Positions 1 through 8,531 of a DNA stretch of 64,000 nucleotides are shown here, piece by piece. The notes beneath the pieces are model-generated. The model ran no database searches. It had not been told where the DNA came from and saw only the letters and a list, made by a program, of their open reading frames with translations. A program made the translations under genes and the position numbers. Position 1 is the first letter of the stretch. Each line of letters begins with the position of its first letter. This stretch comes from Burkholderia sp. MS389 (GTDB lineage: Bacteria; Pseudomonadota; Gammaproteobacteria; Burkholderiales; Burkholderiaceae): assembly GCF_016899425.1 (NCBI RefSeq), contig NZ_CP045995.1, positions 1,116,001 to 1,180,000 of the forward strand. Reading direction: 5' to 3'.

Positions 1-257
1 GTGATCAGTTGCACGATCATCGCGCCGACGGCCCAGATCACGACTTCGCCGAGCGTGGAATTGTGCGCGATGCTGGACGCGAGCGTCAGGCAGAAACCGA
101 TCAGCGCGCCGCCGAACGACAGCGTCGCGGCCGCGTTGCCGTCGCGGATCAGCGCGAGTTCGTCGAACGGGGTGACCTTCAGGTACACTGCCGCGAACAC
201 AAGAAGCAGCACGAACGCCGACAGTAAATGAACCGCATAAAGATAGGCACTATTCAT
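1..257 (-). CDS. DUF350 (YjfL-type) membrane protein, 3' end cut by window edge
   Basis: Reading leftward from the ATG at 257, the frame stays open to the window edge (85 codons). The product begins MNSAYLYAVHLLSAF and carries two clear hydrophobic segments around the polar stretch KVTPFDELALIRDGN, then a glycine-rich segment (LSFGGALIGF). This is the usual pattern of the DUF350/YjfL family of small inner-membrane proteins, which have no firmly established biochemical function. It is divergent from the aminopropyltransferase gene at 379 across 121 bp, so the two probably share a promoter region. DUF350 genes are known to co-occur with spermidine-synthase-like and ATP-grasp genes, which fits this neighbourhood. 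Confidence 0.75.
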   Translation of the reverse strand, partial: MNSAYLYAVHLLSAFVLLLVFAAVYLKVTPFDELALIRDGNAAATLSFGGALIGFCLTLASSIAHNSTLGEVVIWAVGAMIVQLI

Positions 258-378
258 TCTTTTCCTCGGATTTTGTGCTCGGTTCGCCGCCCCGTCGCCG
301 GTCGGCCCGCACGGGGCCGCCAGACGAAAATCCGCGCCAGTATATCCACATTGCCGAACACTGCACAACGGATGCGCG

Positions 379-1893
379 ATGCTGCATAAGCGTGCGCTCG
401 TCCTGTCGATTCTCGTGCTCGCGTCGTGCGGGCTCGGCTACGAACTGATCAGCAGCGCGCTGTCGAGCTACCTGCTCGGCGATTCGATCCTGCAGTTCTC
501 GTCGGTGATCGGCTGCTACCTGTTCGCGATGGGGATCGGCTCGTGGCTCGCGAAGTTCGTCGAGGACGACGACGTGCTCGACCGCTTCGTCGACATCGAG
601 CTGCTCGTCGGCCTGCTCGGCGGCGTATCGGCCGCGCTGCTGTTCGTCGTGTTCGCCTGGCTCGCCGCACCGTTTCGCGCGGCGCTTTACGCACTGGTGC
701 TCGCGCTCGGCCTGCTGATCGGGATGGAGATTCCGCTCGTGATGCGCGCGTTCCAGCAGCGCCGCCAGGCGTTCCGCCATACCGTCAGCGAGGTGCTGAC
801 CTTCGACTATCTCGGCTCGCTCGCCGTGTCGCTGATCTTCCCGCTCGTGCTCGCGCCGCGTCTCGGCCTGCTGCGCACGAGCTTCCTGTTCGGTCTCCTG
901 AACGCATTCGTCGCGTTGTGGACGACGCACCTGTTCCGCGACGAAATCCGCAACGTGCGCGGCAAGCTGATGCGCGCGTCGCTCGTGATCGGGCTGCTGA
1001 TCGCCGGGTTCGCGCTGTCGGAGCGCATCACGCACTGGGCCGAGCACGGCGTATACGGTGACGAGACGATCTATTCGGAAACGACGCCGTACCAGCGCAT
1101 CGTGCTCACGCAGTGGCACGACGACATGCGGCTGTACCTGAACGACAACCTGCAATTCTCGTCGCGCGACGAGCACCGCTATCACGAAGCGCTGATCCAT
1201 CCGGCCATCGAAGCGCTGCCGTGGGCGAAGCGCGTGCTCGTGCTGGGCGGCGGCGACGGCCTCGCGGTGCGCGAACTGCTCAAGCACCGCCATCTCGAAC
1301 GGATCACGCTCGTCGATCTCGATCCCGCGATGACGAAGCTGTTCTCGACGTCCGCGCCGCTCGTCAAGCTGAACCAGGGCGCGCTGAACGACCCGCGCGT
1401 GCAGGTGATCAACGACGACGCGGTGCGCTGGCTCGAATCGAATGCCGACGTGTATGACGCGATCGTCGTCGACTTCCCCGATCCGACCAACTTCGGGCTC
1501 GGCCGCCTGTATTCGGTGCCCGTATTCCGGCTGCTCGCGCGGCACCTGTCGGAGAACGGCTACACGGTGATCCAGTCGACGTCGCCGTATTTCGCGCCGC
1601 ATGCGTACTGGACCATCATCGCGACGCTGCGCGAAGCCGGGTTCAACACGTGGCCGTACCACTGCTACGTGCCGTCGTTCGGCGACTGGGGCTTCGTGAT
1701 CGCCGGCAAGCGCCGCGATTTCACGGTGCCGACGCACTACTCGGTGCCGACGCGCTGGCTCGATCCGCAAACGGCCGCCGAGATGTTCCACTTTCCGGCC
1801 GACATGCCGGCGCTGCCGATGTCGCCGAACGAACTCAACGACCAGCCGCTCGTGCGCCGCTTCGACGACGACTGGAAGCACGTACTGCGCTGA
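379..1893 (+). CDS. speE: Membrane-embedded polyamine aminopropyltransferase (spermidine synthase-like)
   Basis: A 504-residue protein. The first ~215 residues are strongly hydrophobic with about seven membrane segments. A class I methyltransferase-fold spermidine synthase domain follows, with VLVLGGGDGLAVRELL (decarboxylated-SAM binding loop), the acidic ITLVDLDP and the catalytic-region VDFPDPTNFGLGRLYS. Soluble SpeE has only the second half; this longer layout is the membrane-anchored variant found beside DUF350 genes. The likely reaction is transfer of an aminopropyl group from decarboxylated S-adenosylmethionine to a diamine or other amine; the true acceptor is unknown. The stop overlaps the start of the next gene (TGATG), so the two are translationally coupled. 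Confidence 0.85.
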   Translation: MLHKRALVLSILVLASCGLGYELISSALSSYLLGDSILQFSSVIGCYLFAMGIGSWLAKFVEDDDVLDRFVDIELLVGLLGGVSAALLFVVFAWLAAPFRAALYALVLALGLLIGMEIPLVMRAFQQRRQAFRHTVSEVLTFDYLGSLAVSLIFPLVLAPRLGLLRTSFLFGLLNAFVALWTTHLFRDEIRNVRGKLMRASLVIGLLIAGFALSERITHWAEHGVYGDETIYSETTPYQRIVLTQWHDDMRLYLNDNLQFSSRDEHRYHEALIHPAIEALPWAKRVLVLGGGDGLAVRELLKHRHLERITLVDLDPAMTKLFSTSAPLVKLNQGALNDPRVQVINDDAVRWLESNADVYDAIVVDFPDPTNFGLGRLYSVPVFRLLARHLSENGYTVIQSTSPYFAPHAYWTIIATLREAGFNTWPYHCYVPSFGDWGFVIAGKRRDFTVPTHYSVPTRWLDPQTAAEMFHFPADMPALPMSPNELNDQPLVRRFDDDWKHVLR

Positions 1894-3512
1894 TGGACCG
1901 TCGCACGTTCCTCGTCGCGTCGGCGGCCGCGTCGCTCGCCGCCTGCGGCCGCACCGGCTGGATCGAGACGACGCCGCGCATCGACTACCCCGGCATGCGC
2001 GAAGGCCACGCGCTGCGCGACCATGCCACGCTGCCGCCGCCGTCCGGCACGATCGAGACGGACGTCGCGATTCTCGGCGCCGGCGCGGCCGGGCTGTCGT
2101 GCGCATGGCAGCTCGCGCGCGCCGGCCATACGCGCTTCACGGTGCTCGCCGGCCCCGAATTCGGCGGCAACGCGGCCGGCGGGCGCTTCGGCACGCTCGG
2201 CTATCCGAAGGGCGCGCACTACCTGCCGCTGCCGTCGCTCGAATCCGTGCATCTGCGCGACATGCTCGCCGATCTCGGCGTGATCGAATCCGCCCCGTTC
2301 TCCGCGCGCCCCGTGTACGACGAGCGTGCCCTCGTCCACGCACCGGACGAACGCCTGTTCATCGGCGGGCAGTGGCAGGACGGCATCGTGCCGACCGCCG
2401 GCCTCGACGCCGACGCACTCGCGCAGCAGGCGCGCTTCTTCGCGTACACGGACGGGCTGCGCACCGCGCGCGGCGCCGACGGCCGCAAGGTGTTCTGCAT
2501 CCCGATCGCGGAATCGTCGCGCGACCCGCGCTGGCGCGCACTCGACCGGCGCTCGTTTCGCCAGTGGCTGCGCGACGAGGGCTACACCGCGAAGGCGCTG
2601 CACTGGTATCTTGACTATTGCTGCCGCGACGACTACGGCGCCGGTTACGAGCACGTCTCCGCATGGGCCGGGCTGCACTATTTCTCGTCGCGCGGCGGCC
2701 ATGCGGGCGACGCGGGCGACGGCGCGGTGCTGACCTGGCCCGACGGGCTGCACACGATGGTGACGAAGCTGGGCGATTCGATCGCCGCGCGCACCGGCTC
2801 GAACGCATGGTCGCGGGACGGCTTCGCGGTACGCGCGACCGAACGTGCGGGCAGCGTCGACGTGCTGTGCGCCCGCGTCGGCCGCGACGGCGCGCTGTCG
2901 ACGTTCATGCTGAAGGCGCGCCGGGTCGTTTCCGCGATGCCGCTGTTCGTCGCGGCGCGCGTGTTTCCTCAGATACACGCATACGGCTTCGATCCCGCGC
3001 ACGATCTGCCGCCGCGCGCGCCGTGGCTCGTGGCCAATTTCCTGCTCGACGGCATGCCGGCCGAGGAAGCCGGCGTACCGCTCGCGTGGGACAACGTCGT
3101 CTACGGCGGCGCGGGGCTCGGCTATGTCGTGTCGACGCATCAGTTGATCCGGATGTCGCCGCCGACGCGCTCCGTCTTCTCCGCCTATCAGGCATTGAGC
3201 ACGCAAACGCCGGACGATACGCGCCGCTGGCTCGCGCAGGCGAAGCCCGACGCGTTGCGCGAGCAGGCGGCAATCGACCTGCAGGCCGTGTACGGACGCG
3301 AGCTGTGGAAGCATGCGACCGCACTCGAGATCACCGTGCGCGGCCATGCGATGGCGACACCCGACGTCGGCTTCCTGAGCCGACCGGGGCTGCTCGCGCT
3401 GCGCGATGCCGACGGCCCCGTCGTATTCGCGCATGCCGACCTGTCCGGGCTGTCGCTGTTCGAGGAAGCGTCGTACTGGGGCATGCTGGCGGCCCGGCGC
3501 GTGCTGGCCTGA
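1893..3512 (+). CDS. FAD-dependent amine-oxidase-like lipoprotein/Tat-type protein
   Basis: A 539-residue protein. I chose the ATG at 1893 because it overlaps the previous stop; an upstream extension in this frame lies inside that gene. The N-terminus MDRRTFLVASAAASLAACG resembles a twin-arginine/lipoprotein signal (RR near the start, then LAAC). A dinucleotide-binding motif, VAILGAGAAGLSCAWQLARAG, sits at about residues 52-72, and the C-terminus has an FAD-closing region (VVFAHADLSGLSLFEEASYWG). It resembles flavin amine oxidases and NAD(P)-binding Rossmann proteins. Its coupling to the aminopropyltransferase suggests oxidation of a polyamine-derived product on the outer face of the inner membrane. 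That role is inference. Confidence 0.75.
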   Translation: MDRRTFLVASAAASLAACGRTGWIETTPRIDYPGMREGHALRDHATLPPPSGTIETDVAILGAGAAGLSCAWQLARAGHTRFTVLAGPEFGGNAAGGRFGTLGYPKGAHYLPLPSLESVHLRDMLADLGVIESAPFSARPVYDERALVHAPDERLFIGGQWQDGIVPTAGLDADALAQQARFFAYTDGLRTARGADGRKVFCIPIAESSRDPRWRALDRRSFRQWLRDEGYTAKALHWYLDYCCRDDYGAGYEHVSAWAGLHYFSSRGGHAGDAGDGAVLTWPDGLHTMVTKLGDSIAARTGSNAWSRDGFAVRATERAGSVDVLCARVGRDGALSTFMLKARRVVSAMPLFVAARVFPQIHAYGFDPAHDLPPRAPWLVANFLLDGMPAEEAGVPLAWDNVVYGGAGLGYVVSTHQLIRMSPPTRSVFSAYQALSTQTPDDTRRWLAQAKPDALREQAAIDLQAVYGRELWKHATALEITVRGHAMATPDVGFLSRPGLLALRDADGPVVFAHADLSGLSLFEEASYWGMLAARRVLA

Positions 3513-3528
3513 CAACCGCCGTTCGTCA

Positions 3529-3556
3529 TTGCGGCGTCGCCGCCACCCGCTATAAT
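3529..3556 (+). promoter_or_regulatory. Probable sigma-70 promoter for the amidase gene
   Basis: A TTGCGG hexamer (3529-3534) is followed after 16 bp by a perfect TATAAT (3551-3556). This is an unusually AT-rich hexamer in this GC-rich setting, 80 bp before the ATG at 3637. Confidence 0.5.
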
Positions 3557-3636
3557 CGCGCGACATTCCGACTGCATAGAGCAGGCCGACGGTGGCGCGC
3601 CGTTCGACGCGCCGACCGCCCTTCTCGACAACAACA

Positions 3637-4419
3637 ATGACGAACCGAACCTTCCGACGCCTTCGCCCGCTGGTGCGCGCCGCCGCGCGCGTGCTCGCGT
3701 GCGCCCCGCTGCTCGGCGCACCGCTGGCGCTGCACGCGGCCGATGCCGCCGTTGTCCGCGGCGCTTCCGGGACCTCCGTAACCGAGCCCGCGAGCGGGCG
3801 CTACATCGTCGTCGACACCGGCCATACGCCCGCGCGTCCGGGCTCCACCGGCGCGAGCGGCCGCGTCGAATACCTGTACAACCTCGACCTGTCCGGCGCG
3901 GTCGCCGACACACTCGCCGCGCACGGCGACCGCGTGCTGCGCACGTCGGCGGACGGCCGCGAGATCGCGCTCGATCGGCGTTCGACGCAGGCGCCCGACG
4001 CGAACCTGTTCGTGTCGATCCATCACGACTCGATGCAGCAACAGTTCATCGACGCGGGCCGGCAGCGCGAATTCCGCGGCTTCTCGGTGTTCGTGTCGGA
4101 ACGCAATCCGCACTATGCGGAAAGCCTGCGTTGCGCGAAGGCGATCGCCGAGCGGCTGGTCGCGGCCGGCGAACGGCCGTCGCTGTATCACGCGCAGCCG
4201 ATCAAGGGCGAGAACCGCCCGCTGATCGACCCGCCACTCGGCATCCATCGCTTCGACGATCTCGTCGTGCTGCGCACCGCGCCGGTTCCGGCCGTGCTCG
4301 TCGAAGCCGGCGTGATCGTCAATCCGGACGAGGAAGCGCGGCTCGCGCGGCGCGAGACGATCCAACGCCTGTCCGCCGCGATCGCGGGCGGCATCGACGC
4401 GTGTACGACACCCCGATAA
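3637..4419 (+). CDS. N-acetylmuramoyl-L-alanine amidase (Amidase_3 family), exported
   Basis: A 260-residue protein counted from the ATG at 3637. A GTG at 3592 in frame adds only 15 unlikely residues ahead of a good signal sequence (TFRRLRPLVRAAARVLA...ALHA). Zinc-ligand regions of Amidase_3 enzymes are recognisable in order: VVDTGHTP (His), RVEYLYN (Glu), LFVSIHHDS (His) and AVLVEAGVIVNPDEE (catalytic Glu). The enzyme is expected to cut the bond between muramic acid and the stem peptide in periplasmic peptidoglycan. It is shorter than AmiC-type enzymes and has no AMIN or LysM targeting domain. A probable promoter lies at 3529-3556, so it is separate from the upstream FAD gene. Confidence 0.82.
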   Translation: MTNRTFRRLRPLVRAAARVLACAPLLGAPLALHAADAAVVRGASGTSVTEPASGRYIVVDTGHTPARPGSTGASGRVEYLYNLDLSGAVADTLAAHGDRVLRTSADGREIALDRRSTQAPDANLFVSIHHDSMQQQFIDAGRQREFRGFSVFVSERNPHYAESLRCAKAIAERLVAAGERPSLYHAQPIKGENRPLIDPPLGIHRFDDLVVLRTAPVPAVLVEAGVIVNPDEEARLARRETIQRLSAAIAGGIDACTTPR

Positions 4420-4473
4420 ACGACGGTATCGCCCGTCGGATTCACCGGTTTTCACCCCGTCAGGAGACTCACC

Positions 4474-4860
4474 ATGAAGAAGAATCTGCTCGCATCCTGT
4501 GCGCTGCTCGCGCTTGCCGTTCCGTTCGCCGCGCATGCGGCCGGCTGCGGGAAGCCGCGCAGCGCGTTCGACCAGGTGTATTGCACGAGCACGCAGTTCT
4601 CGCAGTCCGACCGAGATCTCAACGACGAATACGGCCGGCTGCGCAAGCAACTGAGCGGCGACCAGCAGGCAGCGCTGAAGTCCGGCCAGCTCGCTTGGCT
4701 GAAACAACGCGACGCGCAGTGCAGCGAGACCCGCGGCAGCAGCTACCTCGTCGATATCCAGTGCGCGAACGACATGACGCAGTCGCGGCTGTCGTTCCTG
4801 CGCGAGCGTGAGCGCGAATGCTCGAGCACCGGGTGCGTGACGTCGAAGCTCGGGGAGTAA
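4474..4860 (+). CDS. LprI-like / DUF1311 periplasmic protein
   Basis: A 128-residue protein with a clear Sec signal peptide (MKKNLLASCALLALAVPFAAHA). The mature part has the spaced cysteines and charged helices of the DUF1311/LprI family (FDQVYCTSTQFSQSDRDLNDEY, then LAWLKQRDAQC and IQCANDMTQSRLSFLRERE). Some members inhibit lysozyme, but for most the role is unproven. It lies 54 bp after the amidase gene with its own ribosome-binding site (CAGGAG at about 4460). A perfect hairpin follows 15 bp after the stop. Confidence 0.8.
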   Translation: MKKNLLASCALLALAVPFAAHAAGCGKPRSAFDQVYCTSTQFSQSDRDLNDEYGRLRKQLSGDQQAALKSGQLAWLKQRDAQCSETRGSSYLVDIQCANDMTQSRLSFLRERERECSSTGCVTSKLGE

Positions 4861-4875
4861 GGGCGTCGAGCATGC

Positions 4876-4902
4876 CATGCCGCGAAGCCGCTTCGCGGCA
4901 TG
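4876..4902 (+). terminator. Hairpin, probable terminator of the LprI-like gene
   Basis: A perfect 12-bp inverted repeat, CATGCCGCGAAG / CTTCGCGGCATG, with a 3-base loop, 15 bp after the stop at 4860. There is no long T-run, so termination is probable rather than certain. Confidence 0.55.
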
Positions 4903-4913
4903 CGTTCTCCGAA

Positions 4914-5073
4914 GTCTTCGATGACCCGATCGACTACTTTTTCATCGGCGATCTTCTGCCGCTGAAACGTTATCTACGAACGCGAAGGTTTCGTCGCCGA
5001 ACGCGACATCAAGACCTTCGAGATCGACGGTACGCCGATCGAGGAAGTGCACTACTGGCGCGCACTCCCGTAG
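4914..5073 (+). pseudogene. Remnant of a gene with a GNAT-like C-terminus
   Basis: Two adjoining open stretches in different frames read like protein. The first contains VFDDPIDYFFIGDLLPLKRY. The second, beginning at about 4972, contains IYEREGFVAERD, then EVHYWRALP and a stop at 5073. The phrase YEREGFVAERD is typical of the end of GNAT acetyltransferases. There is no start codon or acetyl-CoA loop, so this is at most a frameshifted 3' fragment. It could also be chance. Confidence 0.35.
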
Positions 5074-5098
5074 CCGGCTGCGTCGACGCGCGCGGCCA

Positions 5099-6445
5099 TC
5101 ACAGAAACCACCGATACTCCCGCGCGCCGATTTCGTTGCGAAAATCCAGTTCCTCCTGCCGCTTGTTCTCGCAATACACCATCACGAACTCGCTGCCGAG
5201 CCCTTCGCGCACGGCCGGATGATCCTGCATCGCGGCGACCGCCGACAGCATCTCCTGCGGAAAATCGATGCCGCTGCCGCGATCGTCGTTGAGCGGCGCA
5301 ATCGGCTCGAGCCGCGCATCGAGCCCGTGCTCCATCCCGCTCAGGATCGCCGCCAGCACCAGGTACGGGTTCGCATCCGCGCTCGCGAGCCGGTGCTCGA
5401 TCCGCAGGTTGCGTGCGTCCGATTCCGGAATCCGGATGCACGCGTCGCGATCCTCGAAGCCCCAGCTCGCGCGGCTCGCCGCGTTCACCATCGACCCGTA
5501 GCGCCGGAACGCATTGTGGTTCGGCGCAAACACCGGCATGCAGTGCGGCAGCAGCGCGAGGCAGCCGGCCACCGCGTGCCGCAACGGCCGCTGCCCGTCG
5601 GCCGCAAGCACGTTGCGCCCCGCGTCGTCGTACAGGCTCACGTGCACGTGCATCCCGCTGCCCGGCGCATGCAGGTACGGCTTGCCCATGAAGCTCGCGC
5701 GATAGCCATGCCGCAACGCGACGCCGCGCGTGCTGCGACAGAACAGCGCCGACCAGTCGGCCGCGCGCAGCGCGTCGTCGGTATGCCCGAAATTGATCTC
5801 GAACTGGCCGGGCCCGAGTTCCGCGGTGATCACCGTCGCATCGACGCCCTGTTCGCACGCGGCGTCGACCATCTCGTGCAGCACGTCGGAGAATCGCGAC
5901 AGGCGCTCGATATGCATGTTCGGCTGATCGTCGCGGTCATCGCTCAGGCGATCGCGCGGATACTGCGGCATGCCTTGCTCGAGCTGCGCGGCGAACAGGT
6001 AGAACTCGAGCTCGAATGCGACGACCGGCCGGATGCCGCGCGCCGTGAACCGCCGCAGCACGCGCGCGAGCACCTCGCGCGGCTCGAATTCGATCGGCGA
6101 ATCGGTGCCGTCGGAGCTGATCAGCATCTGCGCGAGCGGCTGCCGTTCCCAGCGCACGGGCTTCAGCGTGCCGGGGATCAGGCGGCGCGGCGCATCGGGA
6201 TCGCCGTCGTTGAAGCAGTAATCGCCGATCTTGTAGAGGCCGCCCTGCGTGCCGAGCAGCACGCAGTTCTGCGGCAGCTTCAGCAGCGAGCCCGACGCGA
6301 CTTTTTCGAGCGCGTCGATCGGATAGCGCTTGCCGTAGAAATGCCCGGGCAGGTCGAGGCAGATCAGGTCGACATAACGGATCTCGGGGTGCGCCTGCCG
6401 GAACGCGCGGACTTCACTGACCAGCGCGGGAACGACGTCAGCCAT
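5099..6445 (-). CDS. puuA: Gamma-glutamylputrescine synthetase-like (glutamine synthetase family)
   Basis: A 448-residue type I glutamine-synthetase-fold ligase. Family motifs: FELEFYLF (metal-binding glutamate strand), ELGPGQFEINFGH, GSGMHVHVSLYD (ATP/metal histidines), the NHNAFRRYG region, and RIEHRLASADANPYL near the C-terminus. It lacks the adenylylation loop of GlnA, and the pattern matches PuuA-type enzymes that join glutamate to putrescine using ATP. It is the last gene of a leftward puuB-regulator-puuA set and is separated from the regulator by 157 bp. Substrate could be another amine, such as ethanolamine or spermidine. Confidence 0.82.
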   Translation of the reverse strand: MADVVPALVSEVRAFRQAHPEIRYVDLICLDLPGHFYGKRYPIDALEKVASGSLLKLPQNCVLLGTQGGLYKIGDYCFNDGDPDAPRRLIPGTLKPVRWERQPLAQMLISSDGTDSPIEFEPREVLARVLRRFTARGIRPVVAFELEFYLFAAQLEQGMPQYPRDRLSDDRDDQPNMHIERLSRFSDVLHEMVDAACEQGVDATVITAELGPGQFEINFGHTDDALRAADWSALFCRSTRGVALRHGYRASFMGKPYLHAPGSGMHVHVSLYDDAGRNVLAADGQRPLRHAVAGCLALLPHCMPVFAPNHNAFRRYGSMVNAASRASWGFEDRDACIRIPESDARNLRIEHRLASADANPYLVLAAILSGMEHGLDARLEPIAPLNDDRGSGIDFPQEMLSAVAAMQDHPAVREGLGSEFVMVYCENKRQEELDFRNEIGAREYRWFL

Positions 6446-6602
6446 GTCTCATCCTTTCCATGTCTTGTAGGGCGGTGCCGCAACGCGGCGAACCGGATTC
6501 ATGCGGCACACGGCGCAGCGCAAGCCGCAAATCACTCAGTAATGCAAACAGACTGCACGGCGCGGCGGCCTCCGACGCCGCCCGCCCCGCCGACCACTCG
6601 GC

Positions 6603-7160
6603 TCAGGTGAATACCCAGATCACGCGCGTCGGCGCGTCGGTCAGGTTCGCATACCGGAAGCGCTTGTGCGCGGGAAGCTGAAACGCATCGTTCGGGCCAA
6701 GCGTGACGTGCGTGTCGTCGCCGTCGAGCCAGATCGTCAGTTCTCCTTCGAGCACGAAGCCGCCCTGCTCGTCGCTGTCGTCGACCGGGCGCTCGCCGCT
6801 GCTCGCGCCCGGCCCGAGATGGCTTTCGAGGATCGAGAAGCGCGACCGCATGTTCGGCGACACGAGGATGTCGGTAATACCATTCGCGTAATACACGGTG
6901 CGCCGCTCGCCGGGCCGCGTGACCCACGGCACGCTGCGCGGTTTGCTGAGGCTGTAGAAATACGTGGTCGGCACGCCGAGCGCCTCGCCGATCGCGGTGA
7001 GATCCGCGACCGTCGGACGCGACAGCCCGCGCTCGACCTGCGACAGAAAGCCGACCGAGCGGCCGATCCGTTCGGCGAGATCGTTCAGCGTGACCTTGCG
7101 ATGCTTGCGCAGGTCGCGGATCAGGATCGCCAGACTTTCTATCTCTTCCTGTTCGTTCAT
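6603..7160 (-). CDS. puuR: XRE-cupin transcriptional regulator, PuuR-like
   Basis: A 185-residue protein. The N-terminal helix-turn-helix is clear (IRDLRKHRKVTLNDLAERIGRS...LSQVERGLSRPTVADLTAIGEAL), and a C-terminal cupin follows (ESHLGPGASSGERPVDDSDEQGGFVLEGELTIWLDGDD). This arrangement is that of PuuR-like repressors that sense putrescine or a related metabolite. It sits 17 bp downstream of the FAD oxidoreductase, inside the operon it probably controls. Its likely operator is the nested dyad at 8473-8531. The start ATG at 7160 places the HTH at the expected distance from the N-terminus. Confidence 0.82.
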   Translation of the reverse strand: MNEQEEIESLAILIRDLRKHRKVTLNDLAERIGRSVGFLSQVERGLSRPTVADLTAIGEALGVPTTYFYSLSKPRSVPWVTRPGERRTVYYANGITDILVSPNMRSRFSILESHLGPGASSGERPVDDSDEQGGFVLEGELTIWLDGDDTHVTLGPNDAFQLPAHKRFRYANLTDAPTRVIWVFT

Positions 7161-7177
7161 GATGGATTCCGGTGCAA

Positions 7178-8467
7178 TCAAACGGTATCGCGCAGGCGGT
7201 ACCAGGCCTTGCCGATCGCCTCCAGCGGCGCGGCCAGCCGGTCGCCGCCGGGAAAGCGCGGGTTGCGGATGCGCTGGTACTGCGCGAGCAGGTGTGCGTC
7301 GCCGAGCACGGCGTCGGCCACCGCGCGCGCACCGGCGAGCGTCGGCAGCACGCCGTGCCCCGAAAAGCCCTGCAGCCAGAAGCGCTGCCCGTGGCGACCG
7401 ATGTCCGGCGTGCGACGCATGCTGATGTCGATGTGACCGCCCCACGCGTAGTCGAGCGGCACGCCGGCCAGTTGCGGAAACACGCGTTCGAGATGCGGGC
7501 GCGTCGCCGCCGCGATATCGGCCGGAATGCCGCCGAGATACGTGCAGCCGCCGCCGAACAGCAGCCGGTTGTCGGGGCTCAGGCGGAAATAGTCGGGCAC
7601 GAACTGGTTGTCGATCACGCAACTGTTGCGCGGCAACAGCGCATGCGCGACGTCGGGCGCGAGCGGCGCCGTTGCGACCTGGTACGTGCCGACCGGCAGC
7701 AGCCGGCGCGCGAGGTCGCGATCGAGCCGGTCGACGTACGCATTGCACGCGAGCACCAGCACGTCCGCCCGCACTTCGCCGTGCGCCGTGCGCGCGACGT
7801 GGCCGCCGGCCGTCTCGCGGCAGTCGAGCACGCGGCTCTGTTCGAAGATGCGGCCGCCCGCGCACTCGATCGTCTGCGCGAGGCCGAGCGCGAGCTTCAG
7901 CGGGTTCAGGTGGCCGGCCTCGGGATCGTGAAGCGCGGCGAGATAGCGCGTGCCACCGATCCATTCGGGCATCTCGTCGCGGCCGATCACGCGCAGCCGG
8001 TCGTAGCCCCACCGCTCGGCGGCCTCGTCGCGCGCCTGCGCCAGCATCGCGACGCGCCGCGGCCGCACCGCGGCCCACAGGCTGCCGGGCCGGTAGTCGA
8101 TGTCGAAACCATGCCGGGCCGGCAGTTCGCGCACCTCGGCCGCCGCCCAGCGCATGCTGTCCCACAGCAGCCGCGCGCCGTCGCGGCCGAGCGCATCCTC
8201 GAGCGGCTGCATATCGCACGACCAGCCGAGCAGCGCCTGTCCGCCGTTGCGGCCCGATGCGGCCCATGCGACGCGGCTCGCTTCGAGCATGACGACGCGC
8301 TTGCCGGCAAGCGCGAGCCGCAGCGCCGTATGCAGCCCGCTGAAGCCCGCGCCGACGACCAGCACGTCGGCATCGATGCGTTCGTCCAGCGCCGGCCGAT
8401 GCGGGATCGGCGTCGGGTAGGTGCCGGCGTAATAGCTTGCGACGTGACGGTCGGACTGCATGAACAT
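7178..8467 (-). CDS. puuB: FAD-dependent amine oxidoreductase, gamma-glutamylputrescine oxidase-like
   Basis: A DAO-superfamily flavoprotein with VLVVGAGFSGLHTALRLALAG (FAD-binding) and VAWAASGRNGGQ, a signature of PuuB/OrdL-type oxidases, plus DYAWGGHIDIS and LQGFSGHGVLPT near the C-terminus. I start it at 8467, giving 429 residues, because GGAA lies 6 bases upstream. The longest frame would start at 8503, inside the operator palindrome, which is unlikely. The expected reaction is oxidation of gamma-glutamylputrescine to the aldehyde with H2O2 release. First gene of the operon. Confidence 0.8.
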   Translation of the reverse strand: MFMQSDRHVASYYAGTYPTPIPHRPALDERIDADVLVVGAGFSGLHTALRLALAGKRVVMLEASRVAWAASGRNGGQALLGWSCDMQPLEDALGRDGARLLWDSMRWAAAEVRELPARHGFDIDYRPGSLWAAVRPRRVAMLAQARDEAAERWGYDRLRVIGRDEMPEWIGGTRYLAALHDPEAGHLNPLKLALGLAQTIECAGGRIFEQSRVLDCRETAGGHVARTAHGEVRADVLVLACNAYVDRLDRDLARRLLPVGTYQVATAPLAPDVAHALLPRNSCVIDNQFVPDYFRLSPDNRLLFGGGCTYLGGIPADIAAATRPHLERVFPQLAGVPLDYAWGGHIDISMRRTPDIGRHGQRFWLQGFSGHGVLPTLAGARAVADAVLGDAHLLAQYQRIRNPRFPGGDRLAAPLEAIGKAWYRLRDTV

Positions 8468-8472
8468 GCGGA

Positions 8473-8531
8473 TTTCCGTGAAAATTACACCGGTAAATTT
8501 CATGAAAAACTAGCATGACAATTTCACGGAA
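8473..8531. promoter_or_regulatory. Triple, symmetric operator for the puu-type operon
   Basis: Three related 10-mers at 24-25 bp spacing: TTTCCGTGAA (8473), TTTCATGAAA (8498, perfect palindrome) and TTTCACGGAA (8522). The outer two are inverse complements of each other and are centred on the same axis (8502.5) as the middle palindrome. It lies just upstream of the chosen puuB start, as expected for a repressor operator. The link to the XRE-cupin regulator is inference. Confidence 0.6.

Noticed and set aside
1..231. Plus-strand open frame at the window start
   Set aside because: It is antisense to the DUF350 gene, whose minus-strand translation has clear membrane helices and family motifs.
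250..2106. 618-codon minus-strand frame across the aminopropyltransferase gene
   Set aside because: Its translation is Arg/His/Gln-rich with no motif, a typical antisense shadow in GC-rich DNA; the plus strand has a full spermidine-synthase domain.
8468..8503. Longer N-terminus for the PuuB-like protein starting at 8503
   Set aside because: The ATG lies inside the central operator palindrome, has no ribosome-binding site, and adds residues absent from the usual PuuB start.
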